The position numbers and the translations under genes were made by a program. Positions 9,285-17,065 of a stretch of 40,295 bases of DNA are shown in pieces. Source of the stretch: Streptomyces sp. MUM 178J. GTDB taxonomy: Bacteria; Actinomycetota; Actinomycetes; Streptomycetales; Streptomycetaceae. Each line of letters opens with the position of its first letter. Position 1 is the stretch's first letter. The notes beneath the pieces are model-generated. The model was not told the DNA's origin, made no database searches, and saw only the letters and a list, made by a program, of their open reading frames with translations. The DNA is taken from contig NZ_JADWYQ010000053.1 of the NCBI RefSeq assembly GCF_022414575.1, forward strand, positions 1 through 40,295. The letters are read 5' to 3'.

Positions 9285-10496
9285 TCAGCGCGGCTCGAAT
9301 GTGACCTGCGCCTCGAAATCGGCGCGCCGCGTGGCACGGCGCAGCGCCTTGAGGACCGTGGAGCCGAGCAGCACGGTCAGCACGACGGTGAGCGCGGCCC
9401 GGCCCAGGTCCCAGCCCAGCGAGGTCGCCAGGCAGTACGCGACGAAGCGCACCAGGTTCTCGTGCACCGCCTCGCCCGGGTGGAAGGCGACCGAACTGCT
9501 CATCGTCGACTGCAGCAGCACCCAGCCCTGGAGATTCATCACCGTGCCGTAGGCGAAGGAGGAGAGGAAGCCGTATAGCGCGAGCATCAGCACCTCGCCG
9601 CGGCCGCGCAGCCCGCGCGGGGCGGGCAGCAGCCCCGCGCCCATCGTGAACCAGCCCATCGCCAGCATCTGGAACGGCATCCAGGGGCCGACCCCGCCGG
9701 TGAGCAGCGCGGACGCGAACATCGTGACCGAGCCGAGGACGAAGCCGAAGCCCGGGCCGAGGACCCGGCCGCTGAGCACCATCAGAAAGAACATCGGCTC
9801 CAGGCCGGCGGTGCCCGCGCCCAGTGGACGCAGCGCCGCCCCGACCGCGGCGAGCACGCCGAGCATCGCCACCGCCTTGGCGCCCATGCCGGTGTCGGCG
9901 ATCGTCGCGACGACGACGGCGACGAGCAGCGGCAGCAGCGCCCCGAAGAGCCAGGGCGCGTCGGCGGCGTGATCGGTGACCGCGCTGTCCGCGTCCGCCA
10001 GCAGCGGCCAGCCGAAGGCGACGACCCCGATGGCGGAGATCAGCCCCAGTGCGGCGACGGAGCGGGGGCCGAGACGGATGGGGCGCGCGGGCCCGCCGGT
10101 GCGGGCCTCCTTCGGCGGGCGGTCCGTCGCCGCGGGGTCGGCTTCGGGCGTGCGTCCTTCGGCGGCGGCGTGGTCCGCCGTCGGTGGGCGATCCGTCACC
10201 GCGGGGTTCTCTCCGCGCGACCGCCTGGCGGCGGCGCGGGCCCCCTTCGGCGAAGGGGCCGGACCGGGGTCGGGAACATCGGCCCGCTCCGGGTCGGATG
10301 GTGATTCCGGGCTGGGTGGTGATTCCGGGCTGGGTGGTGATTCCGGGCCGGGTGGTGATTCCGGGTCGGATGGCGACGGCGCCGCCGCACCGGGCGCCGC
10401 CGCTCGGGCGGGTCCGGTTGCCCCGGGGGTGACGGAGCCAGTCGGGGCGGAGAGGTCCGGGGCCCGGCCCGTCGTCCGCATCGGGTCGTCGATCAC
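9285..10496 (-). CDS. ECF transporter S component (predicted cobalamin-binding membrane subunit)
   Basis: 403 residues from a GTG at 10496 that overlaps the ATPase stop by four bases (GTGA), with GGGAGG just upstream. The first 150 residues are a low-complexity Pro/Ser/Glu/Ala-rich cytoplasmic extension containing an 18-bp DNA repeat. From about residue 155 there are six or more hydrophobic helices (for example SVAALGLISAIGVVAFGWPL and AMLGVLAAVGAALRPLG). The polytopic domain matches the ECF-type S components usually about 220 residues long. S components bind the vitamin and topple in the membrane when driven by EcfT/EcfA. It is the last gene of a riboswitch-led operon, which makes cobalamin or a precursor the likely ligand. 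The long N-terminal extension is unusual. Confidence 0.85.
   Translation of the reverse strand: MIDDPMRTTGRAPDLSAPTGSVTPGATGPARAAAPGAAAPSPSDPESPPGPESPPSPESPPSPESPSDPERADVPDPGPAPSPKGARAAARRSRGENPAVTDRPPTADHAAAEGRTPEADPAATDRPPKEARTGGPARPIRLGPRSVAALGLISAIGVVAFGWPLLADADSAVTDHAADAPWLFGALLPLLVAVVVATIADTGMGAKAVAMLGVLAAVGAALRPLGAGTAGLEPMFFLMVLSGRVLGPGFGFVLGSVTMFASALLTGGVGPWMPFQMLAMGWFTMGAGLLPAPRGLRGRGEVLMLALYGFLSSFAYGTVMNLQGWVLLQSTMSSSVAFHPGEAVHENLVRFVAYCLATSLGWDLGRAALTVVLTVLLGSTVLKALRRATRRADFEAQVTFEPR
10301..10372. repeat. 18-bp in-frame repeat inside the EcfS gene
   Basis: Copies begin at 10301, 10319, 10337 and 10355, each containing GTGATTCCGGG. On the coding (minus) strand they give repeated P-E-S-P-P-x units in the cytoplasmic N-terminal extension. 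The unit is in frame and GC-rich, consistent with replication slippage. Confidence 0.85.
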
Positions 10497-12253
10497 AGTG
10501 CCTCCCGGACCTGGGCGACCGTGAGCCACGGCTGAGGCGCCAGGATCTTGGCCGTCTGCGGGGCGAAGGCGGGCGACGACACCACGACCTCCGGGGTCGG
10601 GCCGTCCGCGACGACCTCGCCGTCCGCGAGGATCACCACCCGGTGCGCCAGCTCTGCCGCCAGCTCCACATCATGTGTTGCCAGCACGATGGCGTGGCCC
10701 TCGGCGGCCAGGCCCTTCAGCACGCCGACCAGTCGGGCCTTGGCCGCGTAGTCGAGACCGCGGGTCGGTTCGTCGAGCAGCAGCAGCGGGGGCCCGGCCG
10801 TCAGCACGACCGCGAGGGCCAGAGCGAGGCGCTGGCCCTCGGACAGGTCCCTTGGATGGGCGTCATCCGGCACTCCCGGCAGCAGCGCGCCGACCAGGGC
10901 CCGACAGGCCCCGGGCGCGACGCCCGCGTCCGCGTCGGCCGCCGCGCACTCGGCGGCCACCGTGTCCGCGTACAGCAGATCCCTCGGCTCCTGCGGCACC
11001 AGGCCGACCTGCCGGATCAGTTCCCGCGGGCCCGTGCGGTGCGGGATGCGGCCGCCCACGGCCACGCTGCCGGACGTCGGCTCGATCATGCCGACGAGGG
11101 TGGCCAGCAGGGTGGACTTGCCGGCCCCGTTGCGCCCCATGAGCGCGACGGTCTCGCCCGGCGCGACGGCGAGGTCGACCCCTCGCAGCGCCTCGATCCG
11201 CCCGCGGCGCACCCCGAGCCCGACGGCCTGCGCGACGGCCGCGCCCGGGGAGGCGGGCCCGTGCGGCGCGACGGCCGCGCCTCCTCGGCGGCGGAGGAGG
11301 CGGCCGAGGACGCCCGAGGGGCGGGGCCGCGCCTCGGGAACGTCCGGGGCAGGGGCCGGGGTCCGGGTCGGGGCCGGCGGGCGGACCGCGGGGGAGGGGG
11401 CCCCGGACGGCGGGAACGGAGCCGCCCCGGACAGCCGGTCGCGCAGCTCTGCCGCCCGGCGGCGGGCGTCACGGACCGAGAGGGGCAGCGGGGACCAGCC
11501 CGCGAGCCTGCCCAGGGCGACGACCGGCGGATGGACCGGGGAGAGGGCCATGACCTCGGCCGGAGCCCCGGTCACCGGGGCCTCGCCCGGCGCGGGCAGC
11601 AGTACGACCTGGTCCGCGTACTGCACCACCCGCTCCAGCCGGTGCTCCGCCATCAGCACCGTCGTGCCGAGGTCGTGCACCAGGCGCTGGAGCACCGCGA
11701 GCACCTCCTCGGCGGCCGCCGGGTCCAGCGCGGACGTCGGCTCGTCGAGGACCAGCACCCTCGGGTGCGGGGTGAGCACCGAGCCGATCGCCACCCGCTG
11801 CCGCTGGCCGCCGGACAGCGTCGCGATCGGCCGGTCGCGCAGCTCGGCCAGGCCGAGCAGGTCGAGGGTCTCCTCGACCCGGCGGCGCATCACCTCCGGC
11901 GCGAGGCCCAGCGACTCCATCCCGTACGCCAGCTCGTCCTCCACGGTGTCCGTGACGAAGTGCGCGATCGGGTCCTGGCCGACCGTGCCGACGACATCGG
12001 CCAGTTCACGCGGGCGGTGCGTCCGAGTGTCGCGGCCGTCGACGGTGACCCTGCCGCGGAGTGTGCCGCCCGTGAAGTGCGGCACCAGCCCGGACACGGC
12101 TCCCAGCAGCGTCGACTTGCCCACACCGGACGGGCCGACGAGCAGCACCAGTTCGCCTTCGGGCACGGTCAGATCGATCCCGTCCAGGACGGGGGTGCGC
12201 GCCTCGCCGTCGGAGTCGCCGTAGACCACCGACACGTTCTCGAAGCGGATCAC
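10493..12253 (-). CDS. Fused double ECF/ABC ATPase (EcfA-EcfA')
   Basis: 586 residues from a GTG at 12253 that shares GTGA with the stop of the EcfT gene; GGAG lies 8 nt upstream. There are two complete ATPase domains. The first has Walker A GPSGVGKST, signature LSGGQRQRVAIG and Walker B VLVLDEPTSALD. The second has GRNGAGKST, LSEGQRLALALA and LLLLDEPTRGLD. A Pro/Arg-rich linker of about 80 residues separates them. The signature of the second half (LSEGQ) departs from LSGGQ. In other ECF systems the two ATPases are separate proteins forming a heterodimer; here they are fused. The protein works at the inner face of the membrane with EcfT and EcfS. Confidence 0.93.
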   Translation of the reverse strand: MIRFENVSVVYGDSDGEARTPVLDGIDLTVPEGELVLLVGPSGVGKSTLLGAVSGLVPHFTGGTLRGRVTVDGRDTRTHRPRELADVVGTVGQDPIAHFVTDTVEDELAYGMESLGLAPEVMRRRVEETLDLLGLAELRDRPIATLSGGQRQRVAIGSVLTPHPRVLVLDEPTSALDPAAAEEVLAVLQRLVHDLGTTVLMAEHRLERVVQYADQVVLLPAPGEAPVTGAPAEVMALSPVHPPVVALGRLAGWSPLPLSVRDARRRAAELRDRLSGAAPFPPSGAPSPAVRPPAPTRTPAPAPDVPEARPRPSGVLGRLLRRRGGAAVAPHGPASPGAAVAQAVGLGVRRGRIEALRGVDLAVAPGETVALMGRNGAGKSTLLATLVGMIEPTSGSVAVGGRIPHRTGPRELIRQVGLVPQEPRDLLYADTVAAECAAADADAGVAPGACRALVGALLPGVPDDAHPRDLSEGQRLALALAVVLTAGPPLLLLDEPTRGLDYAAKARLVGVLKGLAAEGHAIVLATHDVELAAELAHRVVILADGEVVADGPTPEVVVSSPAFAPQTAKILAPQPWLTVAQVREAL

Positions 12254-13632
12254 TGGTTCGGCTCCTTCACAGATGACACGGGCGCAGGCCCGGCCGCGGG
12301 CATGGGCGCGGGCGCGATGAACGCGGGGAGCAGCCCGATCAGCACCGCAGCCGCGGGCCACAGTGGCAGTGCCGGCGCGACCGGAGGCACGACACCGGGA
12401 TGCAGCGCGACCGGATCCACCGCTCGCGCCCACACCAGAGCGGCGGCGACGGCCGCACCGGAGGCCGCGACCAGCCAGGACCGCAGGCCGAAGCGGTCTG
12501 GACGGTAACGGGTGCGCGGGGAGCGCAGCCCGCCGAGCCGCAGCCCGGCCAGCGCCGCCAGCAGCCCGGCGGCCATCAGCGGCAGCCCGTACGACGCACC
12601 GGTCGCGGCCAGCAGCCCGTACGAGCCCGCGCACACGCCCAGCAGCCCGCCGAGCGTCAGCGCGTGCGTGGCACGCCGCACCGCGGGTGGGACCTCAGCG
12701 GTACGCCCGTACCCGCGCGCGTCCATCGACGCGGCGAGCGCGACCGACCGCTCCAGCGCGCCCTCCAGGACGGGCAGCCCGATCTGCCCGATCGCCCGGA
12801 CGCCGCCGGCGGGGCGGCCGCGCAGCCGCCGGGCGGTGCGCAGCCGCACCACGTCCGCGACCAGGTTCGGCGCGAACGTCATGGCGACGACGACCGCGAC
12901 GCCCGCCTCGTACAGCGCGCCGGGCAGGGACTTGAGCAGCCGGGCCGGATTCGCCAGCGCGTTCGCCGCGCCGACGCAGATGAGCAGTGTCGCGATCTTG
13001 ACGCCGTCGTACAGCGCGAACAGCAGCTGCTCCCCGGTGATCCGGCCGCCGATGCGGATGCCCTTCGCCCAGTCGGGCAGGGGGGCTTCGGGCAGCGTCA
13101 GCAGGACGTGCGTCCCGGGGATCGGCGAGCCCAGCACGGCGGAGAACAGCACTCTGACGGCGATCACGACGAGCCCGAGCTTGACGAACGCCCCGTACGA
13201 GCGGGCCCAGGGCGCGTCGGTGCGGCGCGCGGCGACGACATACCCGGCGACGGCGACGATCAGCGCCAGCAGCAGCGGATTGGTGGTGCGCGAGGCGCCC
13301 ACGGCCAGTCCGACGGCCCACAGCCACCAGGCCCCCGCGTGCAGGGCGTTCGCCCGGTCGGCGACGGGTGCGCGCAGCCGCGCCCGCCATGCGCCTGTCC
13401 GGACCGGTGCGCCTGTCCGGACCGGTGCGCCTGTCCGGGCCGACAGCCCGGACAGGCCGTCGGCGTCGTGGCCCCGGTCGGCCGCGGTCGGCGCGGAGGA
13501 GCCGGTCGGTGCAGTCGCGTTGGGTGGCTCGGGTACCGGGGAGGAGGCGTACCGTTTCGCCGAGGCGGGGCGGCCGTCCGGGGCGTTGGGCCCGTACGGG
13601 CTGCCGCCGCGGTGGGCGTGGGCCCGGCTCAT
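12250..13632 (-). CDS. ECF transporter transmembrane component T (CbiQ family)
   Basis: 460 residues from the ATG at 13632, which overlaps the upstream stop as ATGA; an in-frame ATG at 13656 is the alternative. The N-terminal 90 residues are low-complexity, with repeats of RTGAPV encoded by a duplicated segment at 13393-13440. The rest is a CbiQ-like membrane protein with several hydrophobic helices and an ARR-type coupling segment (VRLRTARRLRGRPAGG, then SMDARGYG) that contacts the ATPases. Further helices follow at the C-terminus, making it longer than the usual 260-residue CbiQ. It joins the S component to the ATPases in the membrane. The operon position and 4-nt overlaps indicate co-translation. 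Confidence 0.9.
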   Translation of the reverse strand: MSRAHAHRGGSPYGPNAPDGRPASAKRYASSPVPEPPNATAPTGSSAPTAADRGHDADGLSGLSARTGAPVRTGAPVRTGAWRARLRAPVADRANALHAGAWWLWAVGLAVGASRTTNPLLLALIVAVAGYVVAARRTDAPWARSYGAFVKLGLVVIAVRVLFSAVLGSPIPGTHVLLTLPEAPLPDWAKGIRIGGRITGEQLLFALYDGVKIATLLICVGAANALANPARLLKSLPGALYEAGVAVVVAMTFAPNLVADVVRLRTARRLRGRPAGGVRAIGQIGLPVLEGALERSVALAASMDARGYGRTAEVPPAVRRATHALTLGGLLGVCAGSYGLLAATGASYGLPLMAAGLLAALAGLRLGGLRSPRTRYRPDRFGLRSWLVAASGAAVAAALVWARAVDPVALHPGVVPPVAPALPLWPAAAVLIGLLPAFIAPAPMPAAGPAPVSSVKEPNQ

Positions 13633-14336
13633 GGCCTGCGTCGGCGGGACTGCCATACGGCGGCCGCGCCGAGCAGCAGCACCGCCGCGCCGCCCGCGAT
13701 CAGTCCGAGCGACGGTCCGCCTTCCCCGTCCCCGTCCCCGTCCCCTTCCCCGTCGGAGGCGGAGGAGGCGACGGGCGCGGGCGACGGGGCCGCGGAGGCC
13801 GCGCCGCCGGGGTCGCCGCTGCCCGACACCTGCTCTCCGCAACCCGTCTTCGGGTACCCGGAGATCGCGCACAGCAGCGCGTCGCTGTTGTACCGCAGCG
13901 GCTTGGCCACGGCGGCGAGCGCCTCCGCGCTCGTCGCGTCCTCGTCGACCCGGGCGCAGGCCGTCCGCGGCGCGGGAGGCGTCTCGCCGTCCGGCGCATC
14001 CGCGGGCACGCCCGGATCGACGACGACCGCGACCCGCTTGACGCCGTCCTTCGCGGGCGTGTCCGCGCAGATCGCCGCGAAGTCGGGAGCCTCTCGCGGC
14101 TGCGCCGAGTCGCCGCTGTCCTCGCTGACCGAGAAGCGGTAGCCGTTCACCGAGCCGTCCGCGGGCCTGGCGGTCGCCGGACCCTCGTTCGCGTACATCC
14201 ACCGTCCGCCGTCCGCCAGCCAGAACGACCAGTAGCGGTAGCCCGCGGCCTGCGCCGGGGCGGCTGCCGCCGTGAGCGCCGTGAGGGCGCACAGGACCGA
14301 AAGCGCGGACAGCAATGCGGTGAGACGAGGGCGCAT
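13629..14336 (-). CDS. SCO2322-family secreted/membrane-anchored protein
   Basis: 235 residues from the ATG at 14336, which overlaps the upstream stop as TGATG. It has a signal peptide (MRPRLTALLSALSVLCALTA, cleavage after AQA), then the compact domain beginning GYRYWSFWLADGGRWMYANE, and two extracellular cysteine-containing blocks (AAICADTP, ALLCAISGYPKTGCGEQ). An acidic, Gly/Asp-rich linker (DGEGDGDGDG) leads to a C-terminal membrane helix and a basic tail (WQSRRRRP). The layout is that of a surface-displayed protein tethered to the membrane. It belongs to the family known by its S. coelicolor member SCO2322. Its place between a toroid protein and EcfT suggests a helper in capturing cobalamin outside the membrane; this role is inferred. 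Confidence 0.85.
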   Translation of the reverse strand: MRPRLTALLSALSVLCALTALTAAAAPAQAAGYRYWSFWLADGGRWMYANEGPATARPADGSVNGYRFSVSEDSGDSAQPREAPDFAAICADTPAKDGVKRVAVVVDPGVPADAPDGETPPAPRTACARVDEDATSAEALAAVAKPLRYNSDALLCAISGYPKTGCGEQVSGSGDPGGAASAAPSPAPVASSASDGEGDGDGDGEGGPSLGLIAGGAAVLLLGAAAVWQSRRRRP

Positions 14337-15598
14337 CACGGCTGCCGGTTCTTCTTGCGGCCGCTCAGCAGGAAGCCCACGCCGACGCTCGCGGCGAAGA
14401 ACGCGCCGACGATCCACCATGCGCCGACGCCGGACCCGTCGTCGTCCTTGTCCTCGTCCTTCTTCTCCTTGTTCTCCTCTGAGGAGGCGGAGCCCTGCGG
14501 GGACGCGGCCTCCGGCGCGGGGCCGGTCGCGTTCAGGCCGGCGACCAGGTCGGTCGGGCCAAAGCTCTTGGGGTCGGCGCCCGCCGCATGGGCGGCGAAG
14601 ATGAGCTGCGCGTAGGCGGCGGGACCGTTCTCCTTCGCCCAGCCGTCCGCGTTCTGCTGCAGCCAAGCGAGCGGCTTCTTCGCCGCCTCGCCCATGCCCT
14701 GCGCGTGCAGCGCGACCACGGCGTCGGCGGTGTTGCCAAAGTCCGGCTTCTTCTCGGGGTTCTCCGCGCCCGGCATCGGCGGGGTGTCGAGGTGCCCGGT
14801 CCCGTCGAGCGCCTTCGCGAGGTACACCGCGCCGTTGTGCGCCGCGTCCGCCGCGTTGGCTGCCTTCTCACAGGCCAGGCCCTTGGCGTCGGCCGCGCCC
14901 GCGGCGACGACCAGGCCCGCGCCGTGCGCGCCGAGCACCGCCGCGGCCGTGGAGTCGGCGACGAGGCCCGGGGTGCCCGGCTGGTACACGAACGCCCCGG
15001 CCTCCTCGGCGTCGCACGGCTGCGCGAACGTCAGCAGCGCGTCGTAGGGCGTCTTGCCGCCCTTCGAGGTCACGGCTTCCGGCTTCTCGCCGGCGGCGGC
15101 GAGCGCGCCGATCACGATGGACGTGGAGTTGGCGTCGCTGGGCCCGCCGGGGTTGTAGCTCCAGCCGCCGTCCTGGTTCTGCACGGACTTCAGCCAGGCG
15201 ACGCCCTTGTCGAGGGCGGCGTCGTTCCCGCCGAGCGCGGCGAGCGCCTGCACGGCCGCGGCGGTGGCGTTGGAGTCCAGCGGCAGCTTGGCGTCGCAGT
15301 CGCCGGTCGCGTCCGCGCGGTAGGAGGGGAAGCCGCCGCTGTCGCACTGCTGGCCGGTCAGCCAGTCGACGGCCTTGGCGGCCGGGCGCACGCCCACGGT
15401 GTCCTGGGCGAGCAGCGCCAGGGACTGCCGCCAGACGCCGTCGTACGTGGGGTCGCCTTCGCCGTACAGGCCGGACGGCAGCGCGGCGGAGGTCGTCGGG
15501 GACGGCGCGGCCACGGCGGCCGGGGCGGCGGTGAAGACCAGCCCGGCTGCGGCGAAGGCTGCGAGCGCGGCGGATCTGCGACGGCGAGCGGTGTTCAT
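14336..15598 (-). CDS. Secreted alpha/alpha-toroid (prenyltransferase/squalene-oxidase repeat) protein, transcobalamin-like
   Basis: 420 residues from the ATG at 15598, with AGGAGAGG about 11 nt upstream. The N-terminus is an Arg-rich signal peptide (MNTARRRRS, cleavage near AVAA). The body has repeats with the QDGGW/GGF signature (AVDWLTGQQCDSGGFPSY, GVAWLKSVQNQDGGWSY), the pattern of an alpha6/alpha6 toroid. An acidic Lys/Asp/Glu linker and a C-terminal membrane helix (WWIVGAFFAASVGVGFLL) with basic tail follow, so it is anchored and faces outward. Animal transcobalamin and intrinsic factor use the same toroid fold to hold B12. With a cobalamin riboswitch directly upstream and an ECF transporter downstream, an extracellular B12-binding role is a strong inference. 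An enzymatic prenyltransferase role is very unlikely. Confidence 0.85.
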   Translation of the reverse strand: MNTARRRRSAALAAFAAAGLVFTAAPAAVAAPSPTTSAALPSGLYGEGDPTYDGVWRQSLALLAQDTVGVRPAAKAVDWLTGQQCDSGGFPSYRADATGDCDAKLPLDSNATAAAVQALAALGGNDAALDKGVAWLKSVQNQDGGWSYNPGGPSDANSTSIVIGALAAAGEKPEAVTSKGGKTPYDALLTFAQPCDAEEAGAFVYQPGTPGLVADSTAAAVLGAHGAGLVVAAGAADAKGLACEKAANAADAAHNGAVYLAKALDGTGHLDTPPMPGAENPEKKPDFGNTADAVVALHAQGMGEAAKKPLAWLQQNADGWAKENGPAAYAQLIFAAHAAGADPKSFGPTDLVAGLNATGPAPEAASPQGSASSEENKEKKDEDKDDDGSGVGAWWIVGAFFAASVGVGFLLSGRKKNRQP

Positions 15599-15684
15599 GG
15601 CGGTCTGTGCCTCTCCTGCGTGGGCCGGGCACGGGCACGCGGAGGGCACCAGGGCTCCGGCTCCGTATGACCTCGACGGTGCCG

Positions 15685-15707
15685 ACCGTCGGCGGGCTGC
15701 CGACGGT
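15685..15707 (-). promoter_or_regulatory. Hairpin in the riboswitch expression platform
   Basis: A perfect 9-bp stem (ACCGTCGGC with GCCGACGGT) around a 5-nt loop lies between the cobalamin aptamer and the first gene, 87 nt before its start. It is likely the switching hairpin, acting as a terminator or as a sequestering partner. It lacks a U-tract. Confidence 0.55.
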
Positions 15708-15721
15708 GTGAGCCGGTCATT

Positions 15722-15862
15722 GAACGCATACGGGGCATTCCGGCTCACCGTCTGCGAGGCAGACGGCTCACGGCATGGGGCTTCCCCGGCCCGCACGGAG
15801 CGCCGGGCCGGGGGAAGGGATCAGCGCCGGAACTGCAACGGCTTCCCCCCGTACACGCATGA
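15722..15862 (-). ncRNA. Cobalamin riboswitch
   Basis: On the minus strand the sequence contains GGGGGAAGCC, then TTCCGGCGCTGATCCC, which is the conserved GGGAA..GGTG..TCCGGCGCTGACCC core with small changes. It is followed by a B12-box-like ATGCCGTGAGCCGTC, a GTCTGCCTCGCAGAC hairpin and GGTGAGCCGGAATGCCC. The closing helix pairs TACGGGG with CCCCGTA (plus-strand 15847-15853 with 15729-15735). These elements are in the order and spacing of short actinobacterial cobalamin riboswitches. It lies about 125 nt before the toroid gene and should repress the transport operon when B12 is plentiful. Confidence 0.82.
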
Positions 15863-15926
15863 TGACGACTCGCACACTCTACCGGGAGGCCATCCGGCGG
15901 ACCCGTGCCCGCCCCTCCGTCGCCCC

Positions 15927-16961
15927 TCACACGGCCACGTACGCCGCGGGCCCGCTGCCCGGGACGGCCTCGGCGCGGCCCAGCTTCACCAGCCGCCGCA
16001 GATGCGCTTCGGCCTCCGACACGGCGATGTTGCGGGAGCTGTGCGGGATCCGCTCCCAGGGTCTGTTCCAGTCCATTCGCTCGGCGGCCTGCCAGGGGGT
16101 GAGCGGCCTCTCCAGCAGCCCGAGCAGGGCGGTCAGCCGGGCTTCGTGGTGGGCGAGCAGTTCCCGTACGCGGGCGGGCGCGCCGGTGAAGGCGTGCTGA
16201 TGGGCGGGGAGGACTTCGGCAGGGCCGAGCCGGGCGACGCGCTCCAGGGATTCGAGGTAGTCGCCGAGCGGGTCGGCGACCGCGGCGTCGTCGGGGTCCT
16301 CGTACAGGCCGATGTGCGGGGTGATCTCCGGCAGCAGGTGGTCGCCGGAGAACAGCCGGCCGCGGCCCGGAAGCCGCGCCGGATGGGCCTCTTCGAGGTG
16401 GAGGCAGACATGCCCGGGGGTGTGGCCGGGCGTCCACACGGCACGCAGCCGCCGCCCCGCCAGGTCCAGCAACTCGCCCGGCGCGATCTCGCGGTCGGGC
16501 AGCGCGGGCCGCAGTCCGGGCAGCCCGCCGGAGCGCCCGGCCGAGCGGGCGGCGCGCAGCGGGGCGAGGTGCTCCTCGGGAGCCCCGGCGCGCTCCAGCT
16601 TGTCCGTGAGGTAGTCCAGCCACAGGCCCGGTTCCGCGGCGCGGGTGCGGCGCACCACCGCGGCGTCGGCGGCGTGCATCGCGATCCACGCCCCGGAGGC
16701 CTCCCGCACCCGCCCCGACAACCCGTGGTGGTCGGGGTGGCAGTGGGTGACGACCACGCCGTGCAGCGCGGCGGCCGATGTCCCGAGGGCGGCCAGCCCG
16801 TCGTTCAGGGCGTCCCAGGAGGCCGGGTCGTCCCAGCCGGTGTCGATGAGGACGGGGCCGCGCCCGGTGTCGACGAGATGGACGAGGGTGTGTCCGAGAG
16901 GGTTGTCGGGGATGGGCACGGCGATGGACCAGACGCCTCCGCCGTGTGCGATGACGTGGGG
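15927..16961 (-). CDS. MBL-fold metallo-hydrolase
   Basis: 344 residues from the ATG at 16961 (GGAGACGAG upstream); an ATG at 16997 would add 12 residues and could be read leaderless, since TATAGT lies 5 nt before it. The metal-binding motif THCHPDHHG (His74, His76, Asp78, His79) is complete, followed by VWTPGHTPGHVCLH and FSGDHLLPEITPHIG. This is the glyoxalase II/lactonase-like branch. The C-terminal 80 residues form a winged-helix-like tail (HLRRLVKLGRAEAV). The gene is divergent from the aldehyde dehydrogenase across a KstR-like palindrome, so it may belong to the same regulon. Hydrolysis of a thioester or lactone intermediate is a guess. Confidence 0.88.
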   Translation of the reverse strand, partial: PHVIAHGGGVWSIAVPIPDNPLGHTLVHLVDTGRGPVLIDTGWDDPASWDALNDGLAALGTSAAALHGVVVTHCHPDHHGLSGRVREASGAWIAMHAADAAVVRRTRAAEPGLWLDYLTDKLERAGAPEEHLAPLRAARSAGRSGGLPGLRPALPDREIAPGELLDLAGRRLRAVWTPGHTPGHVCLHLEEAHPARLPGRGRLFSGDHLLPEITPHIGLYEDPDDAAVADPLGDYLESLERVARLGPAEVLPAHQHAFTGAPARVRELLAHHEARLTALLGLLERPLTPWQAAERMDWNRPWERIPHSSRNIAVSEAEAHLRRLVKLGRAEAVPGSGPAAYVAV

Positions 16962-17010
16962 CATGGGCGTCTCGTCTCCGGTCGGCGGCACGGCCATTGC
17001 CCACTATAAC

Positions 17011-17029
17011 TAGAACTGGTATCAGTTCT
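17011..17029. promoter_or_regulatory. KstR-like site and perfect palindrome between MBL hydrolase and aldehyde dehydrogenase
   Basis: TAGAACTGGTATCA (17011-17024) fits TNNAACNNGTTNNA with one mismatch (GTA for GTT). Overlapping it, AGAACTG-GTAT-CAGTTCT (17012-17029) is a perfect 7-bp inverted repeat with a 4-bp spacer. It lies 36 nt from the aldehyde dehydrogenase start and 50 nt from the MBL start, well placed to repress both. Confidence 0.65.
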
Positions 17030-17065
17030 GAAAAAGTGTCAGCTCGGCTGTTGGAAGGCGGCGGC

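Noticed and set aside
14336..15598. Squalene cyclase or prenyltransferase enzyme
   Set aside because: It is secreted and membrane-anchored, lacks an acidic catalytic motif and sits in a cobalamin riboswitch operon, so a binding role is more likely.
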